Shown here: piece after piece, positions 1 through 6,369 of the stretch
How positions within the stretch are numbered: the stretch's first letter is position 1
How the letters are laid out: each line of letters begins with the position of its first letter
From: Nitriliruptoraceae bacterium
GTDB lineage: Bacteria > Actinomycetota > Nitriliruptoria > Nitriliruptorales > Nitriliruptoraceae
Assembly (NCBI GenBank): GCA_003554005.1
Contig: PWEU01000106.1
Location: 1-9,254 of the forward strand
DNA: 9,254 nucleotides
Direction of reading: 5' to 3'
Position numbers and translations under genes: made by a program
Notes under the pieces: generated by a model
Told to the model about the DNA's origin: nothing
What the model saw: the letters and a program-made list of their open reading frames with translations, nothing else
The model's database searches: none

Positions 1-2196
1 CAGCCCGTCCTCGCGGGTGAAGGCGTCGGCCGCGACCACCGAGCCGCCGTGCAGGGCGACCACCCCGGCGACCTTGGCGAACCACCCCGGGTGGTCGAGT
101 GCGATGACGTCCAGCTCATCGAGGCCGGCGTGCCCGTCAGGGTCCTCCGCGCCGGGGGTGACCCGGGTCCGCACATCGGTGGGGCCGAGCTCGGTGGTGG
201 CCATCAGCGCGTGGCGGACCACCGCCCTCGGCGACACGGCCGCGGCGTAGCGTCGGGGCAGCAGGGCCAGGTGCTCACGGACCAGCTCAGGGCTGGCACC
301 GAGCTCCGGGGCCAGGGCCTGGGCGGCCCGGGCGGTCACGATGGCCCCGTCACCCACCTCGTCGGGATCGGTCTCGTCGAACACAGCTCTCACCTTCGTC
401 ACCAGGCGCTGGACCAGCGCGGCGATCCATTGACTCCAGGCGCTCGGCCCCGTGGCCTGCCCGTCGGCCGCGGCCAGCAGGTGCAGCATCGCCAGCGTCG
501 AGCGGTCACCGATCTCGGCGGCCAGCTCCCGCGCGAGCGCCGGGTCGGTCACGTCGCGGCGTTGGGCTGCGTCGGGCAGCAGCAGGTGCAGACGCCCCAG
601 GCGCTCGATGCGCTCGATCGTGCTGGCTCGCGCCCCCATCCGGCGGGCGATGGCGGCGGCCAAGGGAACCCCGGTCTCCGCGTGGGGCTCACCGAGGACC
701 TTGCCCACGTCGTGGAGCAGCACCCCGAGGAACAGGGCCTCACGGTCGTCGACGTCGACCAGGGTCTCGGCCGCCCACGGGACGCGTCGGACCAGGTCCC
801 CGAGCTCGGCAGCCGCGTGCCAGGCGTGGCGGTCCAGCGCGTAGCGGTGGTAGGGGTTGCGCTGGGCGCGCCCTCGCAGCGGCGACCACTCGGGCACCCA
901 GGCGGTCCACACCCCGACCTCGTCGAGTTCGGCCACCGCCGGCAGGGCCACGGACCCCTGGTGCAGCACCCATACCAGCCGATCCCGGCCGGCGTCGCTC
1001 CAGGTCCAGGGCCCGTCGCCGCCGCCCGCGGTCGTGGTCTCGGCCCGGTCCCGCAACCGCGCAGCGCTGCCGCGGTCCAGCACCGCTCCGGTCCGGGTCA
1101 ACGCGACCAGCAGTCGGCCCGCGAGCTCCGGCTCGTCGATGTCGTCCTCCGCGGGGATCCGCAGCACCCCGTCGACCAGCTCGAAACCATCCACCTCACG
1201 TTCCGCGGGACGACCCAGCCGTCGCCGTCCACGGGCGACGTCGGCATCGATCAGGGCCCAGGCGCGCCGGTGGACGTGGTCGATGGTGCGGGTGGCGAGG
1301 TAGAGGTCCCGGAGCAGCCCGTGGGGGGCGAGGTCGTGGGGTGCCAGGTCCTCGTAGCCCAGGAGGTCGGCGACCTGGTCGTGGCGGTCCAGGCGCAGCA
1401 CGTCCGGCTTCCCGCTCTCCTGGGCCGCGACGATCTGCAGCGCGACCCGGATGGCCAGCAGCCGCTCCTCGGCGGCGGTGATCCGGGGACGGTCGGGGGC
1501 ACCGAGGTAGCCGGCCGGCACCAGCGGGTCGAGCCCGACGGTGCCCACCAGCGCCGCGGCGGCCCACCGCAACGACTGGACGTCCCGCAGGCCCCCCGCG
1601 CCGTCCTTGAGGGGGGGTTCGAGCACCTCGGCCGCGTCGCCCGCCCGGGCACGGCGTTCCAGGTCGGCCTGCCGCAACGCACCGAGGTAGCGGTGGGGTC
1701 GACGCCGCAGCCGACGGATCACCTCGGTGCGGACCAGTTGGGCGAAGGGGGCGTCGCCAGCCACGGTCCTGAGGTCGAGCATCGCGGTGGCGCTGTCGAC
1801 GTCGTCGACGGCCGCTAGGGCCTCGCGACGGTCCCGGACCGCGTAACCGACGGTCAGACCGGCGTCCCACAGGGGGTAGACCACGCCCCGCACGAGACGC
1901 TCGAGGACCTCGGTGTCGAGCTTGTCGTGGAGCAGCAGCAGATCGATGTCGGAGGCCGGGCTCAGCTCCCGGCGTCCGTACCCACCGACCGCGGCCACGG
2001 CGATGCGGTGCCGGGTGACGAAGGGCTGCGACAAGGCGACGAGCAGGTCGTCGACGGCCGAGGTCGCCGCACGACACCACCCCCGGCCCGGGGGTGGACC
2101 GTCGGCGAGGAGCCCCTTCCAGGTCACCTTCAGCTCCGCCGCGAGCGCGGCGGTGTCCACCTCGGCGGCGCTCGCCGCAGCAGCCGAGGTCGACAC
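1..2196 (-). CDS. glnD: PII nucleotidyltransferase / PII-removing enzyme GlnD (3' end outside window)
   Basis: Bifunctional cytoplasmic nitrogen sensor that attaches a nucleotide to Tyr51 of PII when glutamine is low and removes it when glutamine is high. The 732 residues in the window show the family order. The nucleotidyltransferase motif GGYGRRELSPASDID is at about 71-85, with catalytic carboxylates D83 and D85. The linker motif LKDGAGGLRD follows, and the HD hydrolase motif HDVGK is at 495-499. A first ACT domain begins near 694 (LDVIALDHPGWFAKVAGVV) and is cut by the window edge, so the second ACT domain is not seen. The GTG start at 2196 has GGAG at 2207-2204, 7 nt upstream, and an in-frame TGA lies just upstream at 2214-2212. 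It follows glnB by 66 bp with a strong hairpin between. In Streptomyces and Corynebacterium the homologue adenylylates rather than uridylylates PII; the sequence does not decide which applies here. Confidence 0.96.
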   Translation of the reverse strand, partial: MSTSAAAASAAEVDTAALAAELKVTWKGLLADGPPPGRGWCRAATSAVDDLLVALSQPFVTRHRIAVAAVGGYGRRELSPASDIDLLLLHDKLDTEVLERLVRGVVYPLWDAGLTVGYAVRDRREALAAVDDVDSATAMLDLRTVAGDAPFAQLVRTEVIRRLRRRPHRYLGALRQADLERRARAGDAAEVLEPPLKDGAGGLRDVQSLRWAAAALVGTVGLDPLVPAGYLGAPDRPRITAAEERLLAIRVALQIVAAQESGKPDVLRLDRHDQVADLLGYEDLAPHDLAPHGLLRDLYLATRTIDHVHRRAWALIDADVARGRRRLGRPAEREVDGFELVDGVLRIPAEDDIDEPELAGRLLVALTRTGAVLDRGSAARLRDRAETTTAGGGDGPWTWSDAGRDRLVWVLHQGSVALPAVAELDEVGVWTAWVPEWSPLRGRAQRNPYHRYALDRHAWHAAAELGDLVRRVPWAAETLVDVDDREALFLGVLLHDVGKVLGEPHAETGVPLAAAIARRMGARASTIERIERLGRLHLLLPDAAQRRDVTDPALARELAAEIGDRSTLAMLHLLAAADGQATGPSAWSQWIAALVQRLVTKVRAVFDETDPDEVGDGAIVTARAAQALAPELGASPELVREHLALLPRRYAAAVSPRAVVRHALMATTELGPTDVRTRVTPGAEDPDGHAGLDELDVIALDHPGWFAKVAGVVALHGGSVVAADAFTREDGL

Positions 2197-2218
2197 AGGG
2201 TGGCTCCGTCGTCAGGCA

Positions 2219-2254
2219 GCGACGGTGCGGGGCGCAGGCACCCCGCACCGTCGC
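2219..2254 (-). terminator. Perfect 14-bp hairpin between glnB and glnD
   Basis: Bases 2219-2232 (GCGACGGTGCGGGG) are perfectly complementary to 2241-2254, with an 8-nt loop at 2233-2240. The stem starts 8 nt after the glnB stop codon and ends 11 nt before the glnD Shine-Dalgarno. There is no T-run, which is usual for hairpins in GC-rich actinobacteria. It probably stops or slows much of the transcript, so that glnD is made at a lower level than glnB. It could also be a 3' stability element for glnB mRNA. The structure is certain from the sequence; the role is inferred. Confidence 0.8.
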
Positions 2255-2262
2255 CGGCGGGG

Positions 2263-2601
2263 TCAGATGGCCTCGACGTTCTCCTCGGCCGTACGGATAC
2301 GCACGATCCGCTCGACGTTGGTGACGAACACCTTCCCATCGCCGACCTGGCCGGTCTGCGCCGCCTTCACGATGGCGTCGAGGACCTCGTCGACCATGGG
2401 GCTGTCGATCAGCCCCTCGAGCATGACCTTGGGGACGAACTCCACCGTGTACTCCGCGCCACGGTAGATCTCGGTGTGGCCGCGCTGGCGGCCGTACCCG
2501 CGGACCTCCGACACGGTCAGGCCCTGGACGCCGATGTTCTGTAGCGCCTCCTTGACCTCGTCGAGCTTGTGCGGCTTCACGATCGCCGTGACGAGCTTCA
2601 C
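2263..2601 (-). CDS. glnB: Nitrogen regulatory protein PII (GlnB/GlnK family)
   Basis: Small trimeric cytoplasmic signal protein that binds ATP/ADP and 2-oxoglutarate and controls ammonium transport or nitrogen-metabolism targets. At 112 residues it has the standard family length. The T-loop is intact: RGYGRQRGHTEIYRGAEY ends in Tyr51, the residue modified by GlnD. The B-loop and C-terminal signature are also present (TGQVGDGKVFV, then RIRTAEENVEAI). The start is GTG at 2601-2599, because AGGAGG lies 5 nt upstream and residue numbering then matches the family. It precedes glnD. The ammonium transporter amtB, often adjacent in actinobacteria, is not in this window. A GlnR-like box about 160 bp upstream suggests nitrogen-responsive expression. 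GlnB and GlnK cannot be separated reliably by sequence here. Confidence 0.97.
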   Translation of the reverse strand: MKLVTAIVKPHKLDEVKEALQNIGVQGLTVSEVRGYGRQRGHTEIYRGAEYTVEFVPKVMLEGLIDSPMVDEVLDAIVKAAQTGQVGDGKVFVTNVERIVRIRTAEENVEAI

Positions 2602-2762
2602 ATCGTCCTCCTCGATGATCCGACCTCCACGGGTCGGGGGAACCGCTTCCGGCGCTGCCGGTGTCTCGCGGGATGATCGGCATCCCGGTCCTCGCCGGCG
2701 GCGCGCACCGTCCTGTCCAGGTGGGAACTCCCCCCTGCGAGGCGCGATCCTCGCCGGCGGGT
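2602..2762 (-). other. Leader region of glnB with a 13-bp direct repeat and a small hairpin
   Basis: Stretch between the GlnR-like box and glnB. A perfect 13-nt direct repeat, TCCTCGCCGGCGG on the plus strand, occurs at 2689-2701 and 2748-2760, 59 bp apart. A 6-bp stem with a 6-nt loop is at 2737-2754 (GCGAGG/CCTCGC). A possible -35-like TGGACA (minus strand, 2719-2714) has no convincing -10 partner, so no promoter is called. The strong Shine-Dalgarno AGGAGG ends 5 nt before the GTG. Role unknown beyond carrying the glnB promoter and 5' leader. Confidence 0.4.
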
Positions 2763-2800
2763 GTCTCCCGGCGGTGTCGTGATCGTTTCTACCTGGTTAC
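2763..2800 (-). promoter_or_regulatory. GlnR-like nitrogen-response operator with four half-sites
   Basis: On the minus strand, reading toward glnB, there are four 5-bp half-sites separated by exactly 6 bp: GTAAC (2800-2796), GAAAC (2789-2785), GACAC (2778-2774) and GAGAC (2767-2763). The consensus for the actinobacterial OmpR-type regulator GlnR is gTnAC-n6-GaAAC repeated. The first two half-sites are perfect, and the third and fourth each have one mismatch. All four keep the AC dinucleotide at 11-bp spacing, which matches the AC-n9-AC motif described for mycobacterial GlnR. The first half-site overlaps the TAA stop of the FIST gene. The position upstream of glnB-glnD fits nitrogen control. 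No GlnR gene is in the window. Confidence 0.7.
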
Positions 2801-3975
2801 GCCCGCTCCTGCCCGAAGGCGGCGACGACGGCGGAGAAGCCGTGGAGGACGCTGCGGGTGTGCAGGGGGCCGATCTCACCGTCGCAGACGGCCCCCGCCA
2901 CCTCGACGTCGAGGTGGGTGGCGACGGCCCGCGCATCGTGGTCGGGGACCTCGAACAGCCGCCGTCCCCGACCCAGGCAGGTGAACAGCAGGGCGCCCGC
3001 GTGTGGGCCGACCCCGCGCAGCCGGGCCGTCAGGTCGATCCCGGCGTGGACGGGGTCGCGGAGGTGGAACTGCACCGTGTCCCCCGCCCGCACCCGGTCG
3101 CCGACCCGGATCGCCCCCAGCTCCGGATCGATGCCGAGCACGCCGCGGAGCACGAAGTCCCCCGGCTGGTAGGTGTCACGGACCCCGTCGACGACGATGC
3201 CCAGCTGCAGGCCTCCGCGCTCGAGCAGGGCGAGGTCGTCGTCGGAGAGCCCGCTGAGCAGCGCATCGAGGTGGTCGGTGGCCGAGCCGCCGGCCAGGCC
3301 GCGGAGCTGGTCGTCCACCACCTCGGTGACCGTGACGGGGCGACCGATGGCGCGGCACCCGACCGAGGCGAGGCCGACCACCTCGATGTCCCGCAGGACC
3401 ACCCCGACCGCCCCGTCGTCGTGCCGGCGCCCGTCGAGGCTGTAGCGGGCCCGGCCGGGACCACCCGAGACCAGCCCGCCGAGCACCGTGGTGGCCACGT
3501 GCCGATCCGCGAGCCGCTGGAGCACCTCGGCGGCGGGGAAGGTGTCGGGGTCGGCGAGCACCAGGATCGTGTCGTCGGGCTGGGTGTCGGGCCAGCCGGC
3601 CACGGTCACCCCACCCCGGGCCGGACGCAGCGTCCAGGCGCGGAAGGGCTGCACCCAGCCACCCGGCGCGGCGAGCCCCCACACCGACACCGCCGGGCCC
3701 TCGTCGACCTCCAGGGCCTGCCCGTCGACGGTGCCGACGACCCCGGCCGCCACGGCGCCGAGCAGCGCGCCCGGTTCCAGGCGGGCCTCGACCGCGGCGG
3801 TGACGGCGTCGAGGTGGTCGTGGTGCTGCGGCGTGACCGTGACCACGGCCAGGTCGCACCGCGGCGGGTTGCCGGCTTCCTCGCCCGCCAGCCGCGCGGC
3901 GACCGCATCCGCCGCCTCCGCTGCCGCGACGCCCGCCTCGTCGGTGCGGGACAGGGCGGCAGCGGCGCGGAGCAA
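2797..3975 (-). CDS. FIST N-domain / FIST C-domain signalling protein
   Basis: 392-residue soluble protein with no signal peptide or membrane segment, of the FIST family, a proposed small-ligand sensory domain often linked to signal transduction. An N-terminal FIST domain occupies roughly residues 20-205. The C-terminal domain ends in the typical block GALLFTCLGRGRRLF at 327-341, followed by PDHDA, VAGAVCDGEIGP (C364) and LHGFSAVVAAF. No output domain (kinase, GGDEF or methyl-accepting) is fused, so this is a FIST-only protein. The TTG start lies 2 bp beyond the sucD stop, with no clear Shine-Dalgarno, so expression probably depends on coupling to sucD. No better in-frame start is visible. 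The stop TAA overlaps the first half-site of the GlnR-like box. The ligand and partner are unknown. Confidence 0.88.
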   Translation of the reverse strand: MLRAAAALSRTDEAGVAAAEAADAVAARLAGEEAGNPPRCDLAVVTVTPQHHDHLDAVTAAVEARLEPGALLGAVAAGVVGTVDGQALEVDEGPAVSVWGLAAPGGWVQPFRAWTLRPARGGVTVAGWPDTQPDDTILVLADPDTFPAAEVLQRLADRHVATTVLGGLVSGGPGRARYSLDGRRHDDGAVGVVLRDIEVVGLASVGCRAIGRPVTVTEVVDDQLRGLAGGSATDHLDALLSGLSDDDLALLERGGLQLGIVVDGVRDTYQPGDFVLRGVLGIDPELGAIRVGDRVRAGDTVQFHLRDPVHAGIDLTARLRGVGPHAGALLFTCLGRGRRLFEVPDHDARAVATHLDVEVAGAVCDGEIGPLHTRSVLHGFSAVVAAFGQERA

Positions 3976-3977
3976 GG

Positions 3978-4865
3978 TCAGGCCAGCCGCTGGATCATCA
4001 GCTGCGCCGCTTCCGAGGGGTTCATGGCGACGGCGATCCCGTAGCCCTCGAGGATCTCCTTCTTCTCCGCGGCCGACTCCCCGCCGGGCCCGCCCTCCTT
4101 GACGATCGCGCCGGCGTGGCCCATCTGCTTGCCCTCGGGCGCCTCGAAGCCGGCGATGTAGCCGACCACGGGGGTGTCGGGGATGTGGTCGCGGATCCCC
4201 TCACCGGCCAGCTGCTCCTCGGAGCCGCCGATCTCGCCGACGAAGGCGATGGCCTCGGTGTCGGGGTCCTCGGCGAAGGCCTTGATGACGTCGAGGAACT
4301 GGGTCCCGATCACCGGGTCCCCGCCGATGCCGACGCAGGTGGAGATCCCGATGCCGGCCTGGGCCAGCTCGTGCATGATCTGGTAGGTCAGGGGGCCCGA
4401 GCGGGAGACGAGCCCCACCTTGCCCGGCATCGTGATGTCGGCGGGGATGATGCCGACGTTGGACTTGCCGGGGCTGATCAGCCCGGGACAGTTCGGGCCG
4501 ATCAGCCGGGCCCCGCCGCGCCGGACGACCGTGTCGTACGCCTCGGTCATGTCGTGGACCGGCACGCCCTCGGTGATCGTCACGATCGTGGCGATGCCCG
4601 CCGCGTGGGCCTCCAGGATCGCGGCCTTGGTGAAGGGCGCGGGGACCATCACCATCGAGGTGTTGGCCCCGGTGGCCTCGACGGCCTCGGCCACGGTCGT
4701 GAACACCGGGACCCCGAGCTCCTCCCAGGGGGTACCGCCCTTCTTCGGGTGCACGCCCGCGACGACCTCGGTGCCGTAGGCCTGGTTGCGCTGGGCGTGG
4801 AAGGTGCCCTGGGACCCGATGCCCTGGACGACGACCTTGGTGTTCTCGTCGATGAAGATGCTCAT
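3978..4865 (-). CDS. sucD: Succinate-CoA ligase alpha subunit
   Basis: Alpha subunit of succinyl-CoA synthetase, which couples succinyl-CoA to succinate conversion with ADP or GDP phosphorylation in the TCA cycle. At 295 residues it has the usual length. It has the CoA-binding Rossmann motif GIGSQG (15-20), GPNCPG (123-128), GIGGDPVIGT (179-188) and the phosphohistidine motif GHAGAI with catalytic H250. Some positions differ from the enterobacterial form: SRSGPLTYQ replaces SRSGTLTYE, and IAGFEAPEGKQ replaces the IAG-x-TAP type; the second may be lineage-typical. The ATG start has GGAGG 9 nt upstream. It follows sucC by 96 bp, a gap holding a small hairpin, and is followed 2 bp later by the FIST gene. 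Confidence 0.97.
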   Translation of the reverse strand: MSIFIDENTKVVVQGIGSQGTFHAQRNQAYGTEVVAGVHPKKGGTPWEELGVPVFTTVAEAVEATGANTSMVMVPAPFTKAAILEAHAAGIATIVTITEGVPVHDMTEAYDTVVRRGGARLIGPNCPGLISPGKSNVGIIPADITMPGKVGLVSRSGPLTYQIMHELAQAGIGISTCVGIGGDPVIGTQFLDVIKAFAEDPDTEAIAFVGEIGGSEEQLAGEGIRDHIPDTPVVGYIAGFEAPEGKQMGHAGAIVKEGGPGGESAAEKKEILEGYGIAVAMNPSEAAQLMIQRLA

Positions 4866-4880
4866 GTGGTGCTTCCTCCG

Positions 4881-4897
4881 GCGCCCCCTACGGGCGC
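4881..4897 (-). other. Small hairpin in the sucC-sucD gap
   Basis: GCGCCC (4881-4886) pairs with GGGCGC (4892-4897) around a 5-nt loop. It lies 1 nt upstream of the sucD Shine-Dalgarno (GGAGG, 4879-4875). It could tune sucD translation or protect processed mRNA. A 6-bp GC stem is common by chance in DNA this rich in GC, so the role is uncertain. Confidence 0.35.
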
Positions 4898-4961
4898 GTG
4901 GTCTCGTGCCGACGGCGTCTGCGTGTGGTCCGCTCGCTCCCGTCCCGGCGTGGCATGCAGC

Positions 4962-6140
4962 TCAGCTCTGATCGGCGAGGGCGACGGCGGGGGCCGCCGC
5001 TTCCTGCATCGTCTCCGCGGCCACCACCTGGGCGAGGTTGGCCGACAGGAGCATCTGGCGGCCCTCCTCGGCGTTGGTGCCGTCGAGCCGCACGACCAGC
5101 TTCTGGGGGAACTCGTCGAGACGGTTGGTGGCCTCGATGATCCCCGCGGCGACCTCCTCGCCGCGGGTGATGCCGCCGAAGATGTTGATGAACACGCTCT
5201 TGACGGCGGGGTCCTTCAGCACCAGGGCGAGGGACTCGGCCATCGCATCCGCGGAGGCGCCACCACCGACGTCGAGGAAGTTGGCGGCCCGACCACCGCT
5301 CTGGGCCACGACGTCCAGGGTGGCCATCACGAGCCCCGCTCCGTTGCCGAGCACCCCGACGGTGCCGTCGAGCTTGACGTACTGGATGCCTTTGGCCCGG
5401 GCCTCGGCCTCCAGCGGGTCGTCGGCGTCGAGCCCCTCGAGGTCCCACTCCGCGTACCCGTCGTGCCGGAAGGCGGCGTTGCCGTCCAGGCTGACCTTGG
5501 CATCCAGCGCGATGACGGCGTCGTCAGGCCGGCGGATCAGCGGGTTGATCTCCGCAAGCGTCGCATCCTCGGCCTGGTAGGCGGCGAAGAGCCGGACCAG
5601 CAGGTCGGCCGCGGAGGCCACCACCTCGGCGGGGAAGCCTGCCTGGGTGACGATCTTCCGGGCGGTGTCGGACGACAGGCCGTCGACGGTCTCGTGGGGG
5701 GTGAGCGTGCGCTTGACCCCCGCCTCGGGGTTGGTGCGGTTCACCTCCTCGATATCGACGCCGCCCTCCCGGGAGCAGATGATGAGGTGGCCCTTGCCGA
5801 CCCGGTCGTGCATCACCGACAGGTAGTACTCCTCCTCGATGTCGGAGGCCGGCTCGACGTAGACGACCCTCACGACGTGGCCCTTGATGTCGAGGCCGAC
5901 GATCGATTCCGCGTGCGCACGGGCCTCCTCGACCGAGGTGGCGAGCTTGACGCCGCCCGCCTTGCCGCGGCCACCGGTCTTGACCTGGGCCTTGACGACC
6001 ACAGCGCCGTGACCTTCACCGAGGTGCTGCTCGGCGGCGGCGGCGATCTCGTCGACGGTGTGGCAGACGCTGCCGGCAGGGGGGACGGGCACGCCGTTCC
6101 GGCCGAACAGCTGCTTGCCCTGGAACTCGACCAGGTCCAT
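4962..6140 (-). CDS. sucC: Succinate-CoA ligase beta subunit (ATP-grasp)
   Basis: Beta subunit carrying the nucleotide-binding ATP-grasp fold and pairing with SucD. At 392 residues it is close to the family's usual 385-400. The N-terminal MDLVEFQGKQLF is typical. VVVKAQVKTGGRGKAGGVK (47-65) contributes nucleotide binding. Metal-ligand candidates are N199 in LAEINPL and D213 in ALDAKV. GIQYVKLDGTVGVLGNGAG (251-269), NFLDVGGGA (288-296) and NIFGGITRGEEVA (319-331) form the C-terminal ligase domain. ADP versus GDP preference cannot be told from the sequence. The ATG has AGGAG 5 nt upstream. It heads a likely sucC-sucD-FIST operon. The 229-bp region upstream, after the B12-subunit gene, carries repeats and terminator-like hairpins, so sucC probably has its own promoter. 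Confidence 0.97.
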   Translation of the reverse strand: MDLVEFQGKQLFGRNGVPVPPAGSVCHTVDEIAAAAEQHLGEGHGAVVVKAQVKTGGRGKAGGVKLATSVEEARAHAESIVGLDIKGHVVRVVYVEPASDIEEEYYLSVMHDRVGKGHLIICSREGGVDIEEVNRTNPEAGVKRTLTPHETVDGLSSDTARKIVTQAGFPAEVVASAADLLVRLFAAYQAEDATLAEINPLIRRPDDAVIALDAKVSLDGNAAFRHDGYAEWDLEGLDADDPLEAEARAKGIQYVKLDGTVGVLGNGAGLVMATLDVVAQSGGRAANFLDVGGGASADAMAESLALVLKDPAVKSVFINIFGGITRGEEVAAGIIEATNRLDEFPQKLVVRLDGTNAEEGRQMLLSANLAQVVAAETMQEAAAPAVALADQS

Positions 6141-6160
6141 CGGTGCTCCTGTGCGTGATT

Positions 6161-6196
6161 GGGGTTGGGCTGGGGTGGGGCGGGGGTGGGGGTGGG
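6161..6196 (+). other. G-run tract able to form a G-quadruplex, upstream of sucC
   Basis: The plus strand has seven runs of three to five G separated by 1-2 nt within 36 bases, starting 21 bp upstream of the sucC start codon. This meets standard G-quadruplex criteria (four or more runs of at least 3 G with short loops). The sucC message would carry the C-rich complement, so any quadruplex would form in the template DNA strand. It could impede or modulate transcription into sucC. A bias-driven C-rich leader is the plain alternative. Confidence 0.6.
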
Positions 6197-6213
6197 CGCG
6201 CGGTGGGGCTGGA

Positions 6214-6272
6214 GTGGTTCGCGGTGGTTGCGGTGGTTGCGGTGCGGTCGGACGTGGGTTGCGGTGCGGTCG
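6214..6272. repeat. Short direct repeats upstream of sucC
   Basis: Two perfect copies of the 9-mer GTGGTTGCG sit head to tail at 6224-6232 and 6233-6241, with a diverged copy from 6214. A perfect 16-nt direct repeat, GGTTGCGGTGCGGTCG, occurs at 6235-6250 and 6257-6272, a 22-bp period (two helical turns). This may be regulator binding on one DNA face or simple slippage. No matching regulator is recognised. Confidence 0.65.
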
Positions 6273-6305
6273 TGCGTCGTCGCGTCCCGGCAGGGCGGGC
6301 GAGCA

Positions 6306-6357
6306 GCCGGGCAGCGGGGCCGCCCGGCAGGGCGCGCGGATGCCGGGGCCCTGCCGG
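6306..6357 (-). terminator. Overlapping hairpins downstream of the B12-binding subunit gene
   Basis: CCGGCAGGGC (6324-6333) is perfectly complementary to 6348-6357, a 10-bp stem with a 14-nt loop starting 12 nt after the stop codon of the upstream gene. A second stem, GCCGGGC (6306-6312) with GCCCGGC (6322-6328), shares bases 6324-6328, so both cannot form at once. A further copy of CCGGCAGGGC at 6287-6296 could replace the first arm. There is no T-run. A termination region is the likely role. Confidence 0.6.
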
Positions 6358-6369
6358 CGGCGGTGGGGC

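Noticed and set aside
49..1818. 589-residue plus-strand open frame opposite glnD
   Set aside because: It is the exact codon-register antisense of glnD, shows no domain, and has low-complexity Gly/Arg/Val composition. Long antisense frames are expected at this GC content.
1196..2683. 495-residue minus-strand frame crossing glnD, the hairpin and glnB
   Set aside because: Arg/Gly/Pro-rich frame-shifted shadow running out of phase through two well-supported genes; no recognisable motif.
2602..2762. Sigma70-type promoter for glnB with -35 TGGACA at 2719-2714
   Set aside because: No acceptable -10 at 16-18 bp (GGCGAG falls there); not strong enough to call.
2761..4044. 427-residue plus-strand open frame opposite the FIST gene
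   Set aside because: Antisense of the FIST coding sequence; FIST motifs on the minus strand are clear.
4116..6158. 680-residue plus-strand open frame opposite sucD and sucC
   Set aside because: Antisense shadow of two highly conserved genes, rich in Gly/Asp/His/Val with no domain.
6141..6369. Cobalamin riboswitch near the B12-subunit gene
   Set aside because: No B12-box-like GCCACTG core was seen on either strand; the region is repeats and simple hairpins.
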